Below, piece after piece: positions 47,336-57,436 of a stretch of 64,000 bases of DNA. A program made the position numbers and the translations under genes. The notes beneath the pieces are model-generated. The model saw only the letters and a list, made by a program, of their open reading frames with translations, was not told the origin of the DNA and made no database searches. Each line of letters starts with the position of its first letter. The stretch's first letter is position 1. Source of the DNA: Limnanthes douglasii subsp. nivea (taxonomy: Eukaryota > Streptophyta > Magnoliopsida > Brassicales > Limnanthaceae); NCBI GenBank assembly GCA_036936605.1, contig JAUPFV010000001.1:248370925-248434924 (forward strand), read 5' to 3'.

Positions 47336-47910
47336 TCAGAAGTCATGGAAGAGCATCACAGAGTCATCCAGCTTGAACATTGACGATTGAATAAGTTGGA
47401 TTGCTTCTTTGATCTGTTCAAACTCAGTTTCCAGTGGCCCAGCACGTTTACCAAGAGGCAGAGATCAAACCTCCTTTTGCTTGTTCAAGCTCATAAGCCA
47501 ATCGCATACTCAAATTTAAAGAGGTGTGGAGCATCTCATCCAGCACATTTTGCCAAAGTGTATGCTTGTTTGCTTTCCACAGAAGGAATTGTGAATGTCT
47601 AGCTCCTGTGACAGACTACTTTCTCCATGTGCAAGTAATCATCATTCCACAACTATATAGAATTTTCGAAGCATACTTCTTGTCAACAAAGACCTTATCC
47701 GAGATCTTTTTGGTCTCAAGAAGCTGATCCTGTTCTTGACTCGAGAAGCTTTGAGCTCCGTGAACCGAACAATGTCTCGAAGAGTTAGGGCTCCTTTTTG
47801 GAGAAGACATTCGCATACTTTCGCAACGAGAATTCCGAAGTGATTAGTGATGATATGGACGGCGAATTTAGTACCGTACTCGCTCTTCCCTATCGTCGTC
47901 CTGTTCTTGC
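47336..47910 (-). pseudogene. RNA polymerase III subunit RPC3/RPC82 pseudogene, internally deleted
   Basis: The minus strand starts with KFAVHIITNHFGILVAKVCE then ALTLRDIVRFTELKASRVKN (about 47,860-47,740), the N-terminal winged-helix part of the Pol III subunit RPC82 (RPC3 in plants). It then jumps to the C-terminal part: KKISDKVFVDKKYA and DDYLHMEKV (about 47,700-47,620), FLLWKANKHTLWQNVLDEML (about 47,560), LRLAYELEQAK-like sequence and, at the end, GPLETEFEQIKEAIQLIQSS and KLDDSVMLFHDF with a stop at 47,336-47,338. Most of the middle is missing and there are several frameshifts. The C-terminal blocks run together without an intron-sized gap, which suggests a retroposed copy, but I cannot prove it. 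RPC82 with RPC34 and RPC39 helps open promoters in the nucleus; this copy is dead. Confidence 0.75.
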
Positions 47911-49049
47911 TTCACCCTTCACTGTTGATTTAGACAGTCAAAAGTAGAATTACGAAACCGAGTTCAACAAGCCACGAGCGTATAGAAGACTACAAAAGTC
48001 CACAATGAAACCCTATGTCACACAAACTCGCAGATTAATATCGAACCCAGAACTACAGATCAATTTACATAAATTACGAGCAGAAGAAAAAAGAACATAG
48101 CCGAGATTAGACTCGCATGGACGATTCGAATTTAACACAAATTCGATTCGATTACTTGTACTTTTATTTTACTAGACAAAAGAAATATATTTTTTTATAC
48201 GGGAGTCGATTCAAACTTATATGTTTTTTATTTCAATTTGTATGGGTGTGGGGCTATAGTTTAACCAAGACTTGAAGGGGATTTGGAGATTCGAGAATCA
48301 GACCTGAACCGAATCTTTAAACAAACTGGATCGATTTTTAACGGTTTGGTTGGTGTTTCTATTTTAAAAATCAAAACCGATAAAAGATAAAAACAAATAA
48401 AATGGATACACCGATAAAAAAATTAAATAAATAAAACTAATAAACTCAAAAAATATATATACAAAATCGAACTAATAATAACATCAGAGCTCATTGTTTC
48501 TTTTTAATTCATTTTTTATACATTATCATTATTAGGTAAGAACCATTAAAAAATAAAAGTTAATTTCTCACATTTTGATTTTTATATAATGTATTTTAGT
48601 AAAATATTTGGAAATTAAATTAAATTAATTTAACTTTTTAACAATAGTTCGAATTGAACCGAATTCAAATCAAAATAAAATCGGATTGAATTAGAATCGA
48701 ACCGAATCGAACCAAACCAGACTTAATAAAAAATTTAACATATCCCGTTGAATTTTAACAATCCAATTCCATCAAAAAAGGGAACCAAACAAAGACGGAT
48801 GACCATTATTGTAGCAATAAATAGACTTCCCAACTTACGGAAAAAAAATAGAGCTTTTGTTTAATTATTTATAAAATCACATAATACTTTATATGTCCAT
48901 TTTTAACTAAACGGTTCGGACTTTTTACATAGGAGGGATATCAATTTGACGTGTATAATTTCCTAGATAACAATTTTGCTAGTGTCTATTTCAATCAAAT
49001 TATATTTAAAATATTTATCTAAATATTATAATTATCGGTGAAAGTTTTG
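47911..49049. other. Spacer with aaccgaa-type simple repeats
   Basis: Between about 48,280 and 48,730 phrases such as gaaccgaat, cgaaccaaac and aatcggat recur on either strand, a pattern common at the ends of degraded plant DNA transposons. No element boundary can be drawn. The rest is anonymous. Confidence 0.4.
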
Positions 49050-49351
49050 AAGATAAAAAAAGGCGGCGAACGAATATGCTGATAATTTTTTGAAGTTTTT
49101 GTATAAACAGGACGTTTTAATTAGATTTGACATGGTTTTCGATTTTCATAAGGCATTCTTCCAAGCTAAACCTCCGATCTTTATGGGAGTTGGTCTTAAA
49201 GAAGTTGTGACGCAATGACATGTCATAGCAGATCAGTTTGGCATATTCATGGACTCATCCAGTGATAGTTCTGAAGAAAGTGATGGGTGAAACTCCGAAG
49301 ATGAGAGTTCAGAAAGATAACACCGGTGAAAATGAGCCAAAGGGCAAGTGA
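49050..49351 (+). pseudogene. C-terminal remnant of the additional ORF of element D
   Basis: ANEYADNFLKF..QDVLIRFDM and FHKAFFQAKPP, then an acidic Ser/Glu tail (SSSDSSEESDG), correspond block by block to the ends of the extra ORFs of B (to 31,057) and C (to 55,046). A few internal stops. Confidence 0.65.
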
Positions 49352-49544
49352 ATTCAAATTTATTATTGTTGAGATTCGAGTAAGTCTTGGGTTTACCCAA
49401 GACTTTTTGTAGTACTTATTCTGATTTATTTTACAAGCTCTTGACATAGCCAAGGCATTTGGGTATTTGTCTTCGTCAATGAATATGTGTTATTTTGTTT
49501 TCTTCCAACTTTTATTGTTGTACTTCATTCAACGGCATATAAAT

Positions 49545-49830
49545 TAACCAATCCAATCATTTAAAGGTGATTCGTTCGAAGGTAAATATATTAATCACTC
49601 TAACCATTCGAAGGTATATAAATCAATCACTCTAACTATTTGAAGGTAATCCATTGAGAGGTATGCAAATCAATCATTTTGACCATTCAAAGGTATATAA
49701 ATCAATCATTCTAACCATTTGAAGGTATACAAATCAAACATTCTAACCATTCGAAGGTAATCCATTCAAATGTATATATAAATAAATCATTCTAGCCATT
49801 CCAAGGTAATCCATTCGCAGGTATACATGA
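49545..49830. repeat. Tandem repeats of element D
   Basis: Imperfect units mixing gaaggtatataaatcaatc, attctaaccattcgaagg and taatccattc, with irregular spacing. The core ccattcgaaggtaatccattc is shared with element B's repeats, showing that B and D are one family. Again placed between the converging extra ORF and integrase. Confidence 0.9.
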
Positions 49831-49989
49831 CTATAAAAATATAATGAGTACAAAAATAAAATAAGAATGGTTTAAGGAAAACACAATAGATTGTAAAATA
49901 GTTTGGATGCCTCATTAAAATCTTCTCGAGCCACCAGGGTAGGAAAGAGTATGTCCCTAAATATTTACATAAAAATAAAATAAACATTC

Positions 49990-51240
49990 TAAACAATTAC
50001 TCAAGGTAAATCCTTAAGTGTTCGATGTTCCATGGGTGCCTCAGAAAGTTGCCTTCTTGATATGTTAGTCGATAAGTTCCAGACTTGAATTTATCATTTA
50101 CCATATATGGACATTCCCAATTCGGTCATAGCTTTCCTAATCTTTTGTCTTTTGTGTGTATGAAAACCTTTTTCAGCACTCTGTCGCATACTTTAAATTA
50201 CCTTCTTCGAATTTTTGATGCATATATGTTTATCATCAGGGTTTGATAATAAAAACCCTCAAATGAGCTATGATTCTTATCTCTTCAATCAAATATAATT
50301 CAATTTTTTTTATAGTTGTATCATTATCCTCTTCGAAATAACATTCAATTCGGAAAGATAGGAAGGTAGATTCGATTGGTGTTACTGCGTCCATCCATAA
50401 ACCATGGAAAAAATAGATTCGCGAGTGACAGTCCGAGGGGTAGTACAATAAGCCCATAACATTTCTTATAAATAATTTAGCCAGTACAACAACCTCTACT
50501 TGCTCATTGGCTTGAGGGTGAATATGTGAATAAAAATAATGCCGAATTCCTCTCGAATTATAGAAAATTTATATGTCTTTATTCTCAAACTGGGGGCCAT
50601 TATCAGTTGTAGTGCTTCTAGGGATCCCAAATCTAAAACATACATCGGCGAGGATAAATTTTATCACTGATTTAGATGTAGTACCGGAGAGAGACACTGC
50701 TTTTACCCGCATGGAAAAATAATCAATTGCTAATATAATACTTCAACAACCTCTGATGTCATTGTTAGGGGTCCTATTATATCGAACCCCCATCTATCAA
50801 AAGGTATCGCCTCATATACTGATTCCAGTGGGACTTCCATCACATGTATTTCATTTTTCAAACCTTTGGCATGGATCATATTGTTTAACTAACTCTTTAG
50901 CATATGCCATGATGGAAGGCCAATAGCATCCTACCAATAGAACCTTCTGGTCAATGTTTTGTAGCCATAATAGGCAGAGCCTTACCCATCATATAATATT
51001 GATAAAATCACATGTGATTCATCATACCCAAAACATCTTAACAAAGGTCTGCTAAAGAATTTATTATAGAGGATATCCCTCAAGATTACAAAACCATGTG
51101 CTCTAAACTTTAACTTCTTAGCCAACATTTTATCAATAGGAATATTTTCCTTAGTAATAAACTTTTTGATCCCATGCATCAAATTCTTGTTTGTTATTGT
51201 TGATACTTGGAAACTTCTTTGGTGTTTGTCCCAACTTCAA
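49990..51240 (-). pseudogene. Integrase of element D
   Basis: Minus strand: zinc-binding side region in the open stretch 51,182-50,982 (KKFITKENIPIDKMLAKKLK, then RPLLRCFGYDESHVI); core blocks FDRWGFDIIGPLTM near 50,790, TTDNGPQFENK near 50,600 and QANEQVEVV near 50,510; C-terminal block PNWECPYMVNDKFKSGTYRL near 50,090 and HPWNIEHLRIYL near 50,020. Frames shift several times. Confidence 0.88.
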
Positions 51241-51584
51241 ATTTTGCCAATATTGAAGGGGATTATTGTATTAAGATCCACGAATACGCTTCAGAGTAAG
51301 CAGTAGTAGCTAAGGAATCATGCATCGAATTTTTAGCTCGTGGTACATGCTCATATTCCACATATTTGAATAAGACTGTTGTCTCCCTCAATACCTATAC
51401 ATACTTCACCAACTACTAGTTTCTAGCTTTGGATTGGCCCTGACCATGATGTATGAGTAGTTGTGAGTCATTTATCAATCGAACTTTTCTGGAACCACAA
51501 ATCTGGGAAAACATTAACCATGCTATTGTTACCTCATACTCAACTTCATTATTTGATGCCTTGAAACCAAAACTTATTTCTTGG
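51241..51584 (-). pseudogene. RNase H of element D, downstream part
   Basis: EISFGFKASNNEVEYEVTIA just left of element C (about 51,570-51,510) is the RNase H motif that carries the conserved Glu. The upstream half continues on the far side of C from 59,175. Further stops follow toward integrase. Confidence 0.8.
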
Positions 51585-51927
51585 TGATGAGTAAATAAAT
51601 GTTTGGTGGAATATTTCGGATCTTGTGTTTGATGTGACTAGAGAGAGAGAGTGTGTAGAGAGAGAGAGTGTAGAGAGAGAGAGAGAATGGATTAGAATAA
51701 TATTCAATGTCCCACCTACCAAGAAAGTGGGTCACCTTTTATACTAAAGTAAGGTGGACCCACTAGTATCCTTAGTGGGCTGGTTTTAACATTTATGAGG
51801 CCCCCTATTAAGTATAATGTTTACAAATAGGTCCTAAAAGATCATAAATACATTATCACCCACTCCAAGTATCTTTTATTCACGATTACACCCTCGTTAT
51901 TTACTATGGCGAATTCTGCCCTTATCA
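51585..51927 (-). repeat. 3' LTR of element C
   Basis: 343 bases including a (GA)n stretch at about 51,640-51,690. On the minus strand it contains a TATA box, TATAAAAGG (51,735-51,743), which the partner LTR lacks. Next to it inside the element, 51,928-51,945, lies the polypurine tract (minus strand actggggggctac). Confidence 0.95.
51735..51743 (-). promoter_or_regulatory. TATA box in the 3' LTR of element C
   Basis: TATAAAAGG on the minus strand. Transcription from it would run leftward, out of C into element D, because this is the downstream LTR. Confidence 0.65.
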
Positions 51928-51945
51928 GTAGCCCCCCAGTCTTCG
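51928..51945 (-). promoter_or_regulatory. Polypurine tract of element C
   Basis: Minus-strand purine run with six consecutive G, directly before the 3' LTR; primer for plus-strand DNA synthesis. Confidence 0.8.
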
Positions 51946-52432
51946 GGAGAATCAGGAGCGAAGACTCATAGCAGAGCCTCAACACGTCCGTCCCGGTCTC
52001 CCATATTGCGGGTCAGCGGTCATCCCACTTCGGACAGATCACCCCTTCTCCTGAGCGTTGGGAATGGCTTTATCCGGAGGCAATATCTTGCCCGTAGCTC
52101 TTTCTAGCTGCCTTTATCAGAACGCGATATCCTGGAGTTTCTAAAAAGACCTTGTCTTGGGTTCAGAGTCTTGAGAGGATCGGCTCCCGCGCCTCCTCGA
52201 GATTTTGTTTCTGGGCTTGTCGTAGTGGGCCGACTTTCGTGGCAAATTAGGCGGAGAAAGCCCATCTCACTTTTTGGTTTGACAAGGCTAGCCTGGGTAA
52301 GCCCCTGTCAGCAGATGGTCAACACGTGTCATCCGTTGACGCGATGCGGCCTCTCCAGCATAGTTCTCTAGGGAGACTCTTCGCCTTCCCGCTGCTTTTG
52401 TCGGTTGGCATTCCCCGGTCAGGCAAAGTTGC

Positions 52433-52441
52433 CTATAAATA
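52433..52441 (+). promoter_or_regulatory. TATA box upstream of the additional ORF of element C
   Basis: CTATAAATA on the plus strand, about 90 bases before the first ATG of the extra ORF (52,527). A C/T-rich stretch at 52,456-52,466 is at the right distance for a start site. It sits in the internal region, 500 bases from the LTR, so the ORF probably has its own promoter. Confidence 0.6.
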
Positions 52442-52526
52442 CTCCACAAATCCCGATCTTCTCTCAGAGGCATTCTAGAGAGAGAAAGTGCTGCCCAAAT
52501 ATTTCTAGAGAGAGAATGTTCGTTTT

Positions 52527-55046
52527 ATGAAACCCAGATACCCGAAGCGTTTACCAACCAAGAAAGAGAAGAAAAAGCCTGTGTTCGGTTTCCAAGATTG
52601 GGCGAGCATCGGTGACCGAGCCGAAGAGTACCGACGCGCTGGCTTGATTTGGGGATCTGATTCCAAACCCTTTACTCCCGTTCCGCAGCCCCACGACCCT
52701 GTTTTAACTGCTTCGATTTCTACCGAGTCCTTCTTTTCGCCCGAACCATCTGGCTCCCTGTCTCCTGAGATCGACCTTTCTCCAAAAACCGTTGTCATCT
52801 CCTCTAGTAGCAGCTCTCCTCGTTCCCCTGTAGTTCGGTCGGAGAATTCGACCCTGTCGTCTGTTAACTCGTACGTCCCTTCGCCTCCATTTCCGCCCTG
52901 ACGCGTCCATAAAACCAAGTTCTTAACTATGGGCAAAAATAGTCCTCATACGTCTCCCTCAGGAGGTAATTATCTTGAAATGGTTCAGCTTACTCCCTCA
53001 ATTCGAGGGTACCGGACATGTCTTAACACTGCCGTAACTTTTTTAGGTCTACCTAAGCGTCGACTGACGCCAGAGGAATTGGATGCGGCTCATCGGGCTT
53101 ATTTTGGGAATACTGCCGAACCCTCAAGCTCTCGGGTACGATCGTCGGATCCGAATGCCGCTACTGCCCAAAGCTCTGACCAAGCTCCGAACCCCAATTT
53201 GGAAGAATCGGAGGTGGATATTTCTCCCACGGAGGTCAGCATTGCCGCTGTTGGGAACGCTGCTAACCCTTCAGATGATCCTCTTCCCAAAGAAGTAGAG
53301 GCCGCAATCACCACCACCTATTTCCGCTGGCTTTCTTCGAAGGATGTCGTCTCTCTCTACAAAGTAAAGTACCTATACTTCCCAGAGTCCGAGCACAAGG
53401 AGCTGCTGATTCGTTGGGGAATTCCTGAGTGCGTCACGGTCCGGTTCCCGGTCCCTGGGGAGACTCCTGTTCACGTCCGATCTCGGGAAATAGTGGTGTT
53501 TACCGAGCTATTTTATTGGGGTCTTCGCTTCCCCTTAGATCCCGAGATTGCACTTTACTTCTGCACCCTCCAGATTTGTCTGTCGCATCTGACGCCTAAT
53601 GCCTGGTATACCTTAATGTCTTGCATAATGGCTTCACGCCTTTCTGGTCGGGTTATGCCTATGGACGAATACATCGCCATGTCGGGTCTGTCCAAGACCC
53701 CTAAGTCCCCGTTCTTCTACTCTTCCTTGGGAAACAAGTGGAAGATAGTTAACAATTTTCTGGAGGGAGATAAGGGCTGGAAGCATCGCTTTGTGTTTCT
53801 GAGCGACTGCTGGGAGAACGGTCTTCCTTATAGCCAGGAGAATAAGAGGCAGTTGCTTCGGTCCTGTGTTCACGACGGTACTCATTTGTGCAGTGTCGAA
53901 GGAGTTCCTGCAGGGGTTGAAGAAGGACCTCTCGAAAGCCGCTGAAGACACTTTCCAAGTGTTGAAGGATTTTTCGAAGAAGCATTGGGGTCGGGCGATG
54001 CATCGTACCTTCAAAGACACCAACTTGCTCAAGAGTAACCTCTGGCGTTGGCCGTCGGAGGTGCTGACCATTGAACAACTGCGGGAACCCCCCAGCCTGG
54101 AGGATATTATTGCTAAAACAGACACTCCTGGGTACCAATTGTACCTCCCGAAACGCAACAAGGCGCCTAGCAAGCGCCCAAAGTCGGATGACGAGGTCGG
54201 GGAGGATAATGCAGCGGGTGGAGAGGGAACGGTTCGGGGAGGGAGGAATGATGCTGAAGGCGGCGCATCCAACCTGGCCCAGCCTCCGGTGCCTAAGAGA
54301 AAAAATCGAACCGACTCTGATGGGGCCAAGCTGAAGAAGCCAAGGCGTGCCAAAGAGAGCGGGACCGTTGCTGGGGCGGACAGTGCCACCGTACCAGAGC
54401 TGTTTGATCAGTTCGGTGGGGTTAAAGGTAAATCGCTGGTGGATCTCGTAGTGGTGATTCCGGATGATGTCAACCCTCCCAACGCATCGGACCCACCCGC
54501 GGCCTCCTCGAGTGGTCTGAAGTACCCGATGCTAACGATGCTTGGGTCTCCGCATACCTTCCAACTGCAGGGATCGGACAGACTGGCCTTATCTCGGTAC
54601 AACCTGCTTGTACCCGCGGCCCTGAAAGAGCGTAGGGCGGCCGAGCTGAGCCAGAAGCTAGTGGGCGCGGAAGCCAAGATTTCTAGTTTAAAGAGGAGGT
54701 GCAGAATGCCAAGGCCGCGCAGGAACTGGCAGAGGGGCGGGCTGCAGAGGCCATCCATATCTCGGAGGAGACGAAAAAAGCCGGGGAAGATCGTGCTGCC
54801 ACTCTAGCTCAGGAGGTCCAAAGGCTGAAAGCTTCAAACGCCGCCTTTGCAGATAAGTGCAAGAAGTGGGCGGACAAAGAGGCGGCCGATGCTAAAGCCG
54901 CGTATGTGCTTTCGTTCCATAACCGTTTCCCGGCCCTTCATCTCGGGGCGATGTGGCTAGATGTACCCGACGCGGACCGTCCTGAGGGAGTCGTTTGTGA
55001 ATATGAGTCGGACGATACTGAGTCCGAGGAGGAGGATGGCGAGTGA
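52527..55046 (+). pseudogene. Additional ORF of element C (gypsy-type transposon domain protein)
   Basis: Four overlapping or adjoining open pieces (52,527-52,901; 52,929-53,945; 53,866-54,807; 54,699-55,046) in three frames read as one protein of about 800 residues with breaks near 52,900, 53,870 and 54,695. N-terminal part: basic, then Ser/Pro-rich. Middle (about 53,310-53,640): the domain found in plant 'putative gypsy type transposon' proteins, with RFPVPGETP, GLRFPLDPEIALYF and HLTPNAWYTLMSCIM. Then a Lys/Arg-rich stretch (PKRKNRTDSDGAKLKKPRRA) that could act as a nuclear signal, a long coiled coil (AAQELAEGRAAEAIH onward) and an acidic tail ending ESEEEDGE. It lies opposite to gag-pol and converges with it. 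Additional antisense ORFs of this kind are known from Tat-lineage elements; their role is unknown. Confidence 0.85.
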
Positions 55047-55254
55047 TCGGCTGGCAGTTTTTGTTGTTTGTTGTTTTTTGTTTTTTGTTTGTAAGATCTT
55101 TGGGGGCCGCCGGGTCCCCTAACACTATTTCCTGTGAACATTTCAATATTCATGTTTGTGTGGGTATGCAATCTTTGTTTCTTGCCATAATTTGCGGATG
55201 TTTTTACTTAAGTAAACCAAAGTGTTTTTGTGAAAAACCAAAGTAGGCTCTGTA
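55047..55254. other. 3' flank of the additional ORF of element C
   Basis: T/G-rich sequence after the stop (tttgttgtttgttgtttttt), a plausible 3' untranslated region leading into the tandem repeats. Confidence 0.4.
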
Positions 55255-55815
55255 GATCAACGCTATTTGTGAAATTCCTGATGGGATCGGAAAAAGTAAA
55301 ACATGTATTATTTAAACTTATTCAAAAGGTCGGGAAAATTAAACATGTAGATCAGCTGTAAACACTGAAAAACCTATTAAGGCTTTGTAGATCAATGTAA
55401 CATTGAAACTTTTCCCAAAGGGTCGGGAAAATTAAACATGTAGATCAGTTGTAAATACTGAAAAACCTATTAAGGATCTGTAGATCAATGTAACATTGAA
55501 ACTTTTCTCAAAGGGTCGGGAAAATTAAACATGTAGATCAGTTGTAAATACTGAAAAACCTATTAAGGTTCTGTAGATCAATGTAACATTGAAACTTTTC
55601 CCAAAGGGTCGGGAAAATTAAACATGTAGATCAACTGTAAATACTGAAAAACCTATTAAGGTTCTGTAGATCAATGTAACATTGAAACTTTTCCCAAAGG
55701 GTCGGGAAAATTAAACATGTAGATCAGTTGTAAAAACTGAAAAACCTATTAAGGTTCTGTAGATCAATGTAACATTGAAACTTTTCCCAAAGGGTCGGGA
55801 AAACATGTAGATCTA
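55255..55815. repeat. Six 93-bp tandem repeats of element C
   Basis: The marker ggtcgggaaaa recurs at 55,328, 55,421, 55,514, 55,607, 55,700 and 55,793, exactly 93 bases apart each time. Each full unit also has aaacatgtagatca and ctgtagatcaatgtaac, so tgtagatca occurs twice per unit. The last four units are nearly identical; the first is diverged. The block separates the 3' ends of two converging coding modules. Confidence 0.97.
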
Positions 55816-55857
55816 TTAATATCAGTAGGAACAGACGCTGACCAGCTCGTCAGCTGA

Positions 55858-56607
55858 TCAACATCGCCCAACTCGACCTTTAATGACTGTCCGAGGTTCG
55901 AAGTCGATGTCAAAATCGCCCAACTCGACCGACCATTTAGACATTCTCCCGGACATGTCTGGTCGCTGGAGGATGTACTTGAGTGGGAACGAGGTTCGGA
56001 CTATGATAGGGTGGGCTTGAAAGTACGGGCGCATTTTTCGTGCTGCCGTGACCAGGGCGAGAGCCATTTTTTCCAACATTAAATACCGAGTTTCCGCATC
56101 CAGCAGGATTTTGCTCACAAAGTAAACCGCTGTAGGGGCTGGTCCCGACTCACTGATTAAAGCCGCACTAACCGCAAAGTCAGTAACCGCAACGTAAAGG
56201 AAAAGTATCTCGCCAGCAACGGGCTTTGTCAAGAGGTTCGGGGACGACAAATATCGTTTCATTCCCAAGAATGCTTCGTTACATTCGGGCGTCCACACAA
56301 AATTTTTGGCTTGTCTCAAGACCTGAAAAAAGGGAGCGCACTTATCAGATGACCGAGAAATTAATCGATTTAAAGCAGCCAGACGCCAAGTTAGGATATG
56401 GACTTCCTTGATGTTCCTGGGCGGAGTCATATCGGTCAAAGCTCGAAGTTGGACGGGATCGGCTTCAATCCCTTTCTCGCTAACGAAGAAACCTAGAAAT
56501 TTTCCTGACCGGACCCCGAAGGAGCATTTTTCCGGGTTGAGCTTGAGGTTCATCCGTGCCGCTTTTGACCAACATATCATCGATGTACACCTCCATATTC
56601 CTCCCAA
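55858..56607 (-). pseudogene. RT connection and RNase H (partial) of element C
   Basis: A 249-codon open frame on the minus strand: NLKLNPEKCSFGVRSGKFLG (end of the reverse transcriptase), then RNase H with GEILFLYVAVTDFAVSAALI and YFVSKILLDAETRYLMLEK. It runs to ELGDFDIDFEPRT and stops; the remaining half of RNase H and all of integrase are absent, replaced by the tandem repeats. The frame differs from the preceding RT piece, with about 25 residues lost after the catalytic box near 56,565. Confidence 0.92.
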
Positions 56608-57290
56608 TTTGACCCTCGAACGTTTTGTTAACTAGCCTTTGGTATGTTGCGCCGACATTTTTTAGCCCGAAGGGCATTACTTTGTAGCAGTATAGTCCTC
56701 GGCCCGTGATGAATGTGGTACTTTCCTGATCCGCAGCGTGTAATTTGATCTGATTATAACCGGCGTATGCATCCATGAATGACAACAACTTGTTACCCGA
56801 AGACGAGTCTACCAACTGGTCGATTCTCGGCATCGGGAAGGGGTCCTTCGGACATGCCCGATTAAGGTCGGTGAAATCCACGCACATTCTCCATTTCCCG
56901 TTTTTTCTTCTTGACCAGAACGGGATTTGAAGTCCACAACGGGTAACTCGCTTCCTTGATATGACCGACGCCGATCATTCTCTCGACTTCCCGTAAGATA
57001 ATGTCTGCCTTTTCCGAGGAAAAAGCCCGACGCTTTTGGGAGATCGGTCTGACGTTTTTGTTGATAGTTAGCTTGTGAATGGCAAAAGATTCTGGGACCC
57101 CGGTTACATCTCTTGAGCACCATGCGAACAAATTTAGGTTTTCCCGTAAGAGAGTCAGTAGCTGTTCCCTGAAGTTTAGTGAGAGGCATACCCCGATCCG
57201 CATGAATTTCCCTGCGGCAAATTGGTGTTGCTCGCATTCTTCGTCCGTCGTAAAAAAGCTTAGGGCTTCCCTGGGGTCATCAACGGGCAA
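56480..57290 (-). pseudogene. Reverse transcriptase of element C
   Basis: Two minus-strand frames: 57,290-56,862 (LNLFAWCSRDVTGV, ADIILREVERMIGVGHIKEA, YPLWTSNPVLVKKK) and 56,887-56,480 (VDFTDLNRACPKDPFPMPRI, YCYKVMPFGLKNVGATYQRL, VYIDDMLVKS). The frame change sits in an A run near 56,905. The catalytic YIDD is intact. This is a Ty3/gypsy enzyme of the Tat type that would copy element RNA into DNA. Confidence 0.93.
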
Positions 57291-57436
57291 TGATTTCGAG
57301 GCGAGCCCCTTTAATTGCTATTCTTGAGCTTGAGTAATCTCTTGATCTTTTTTAGGTGCCAATGCTGCTCGGTAACATTCCCGTGCTGCTTTCTGGCTGC
57401 TTTAGACCACGCCCACGTTGTTTCCGACCACGTATT
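57291..57436 (-). pseudogene. Protease remnant and linker of element C
   Basis: Only the end of the protease region remains (CLKYVVGNNVGVV then KAARECYRAALAPK), fused directly to the end of gag. The catalytic DTG/DNG part is deleted. Compare element B, which keeps a DTGSS box at 34.07 kb. Confidence 0.75.

Noticed and set aside
52171..52473. Small frames in the leader before the extra ORF of C
   Set aside because: They overlap each other on both strands, show no conservation I can see and lie upstream of the TATA box.
53634..54389. 251-codon open frame on the minus strand
   Set aside because: It lies antisense to the extra ORF of element C, whose plus-strand reading has a recognisable domain. 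A shadow frame in GC-richer DNA.
55255..55815. CRISPR-like array
   Set aside because: Units are contiguous 93-bp tandem repeats without unique spacers, in a plant retrotransposon.
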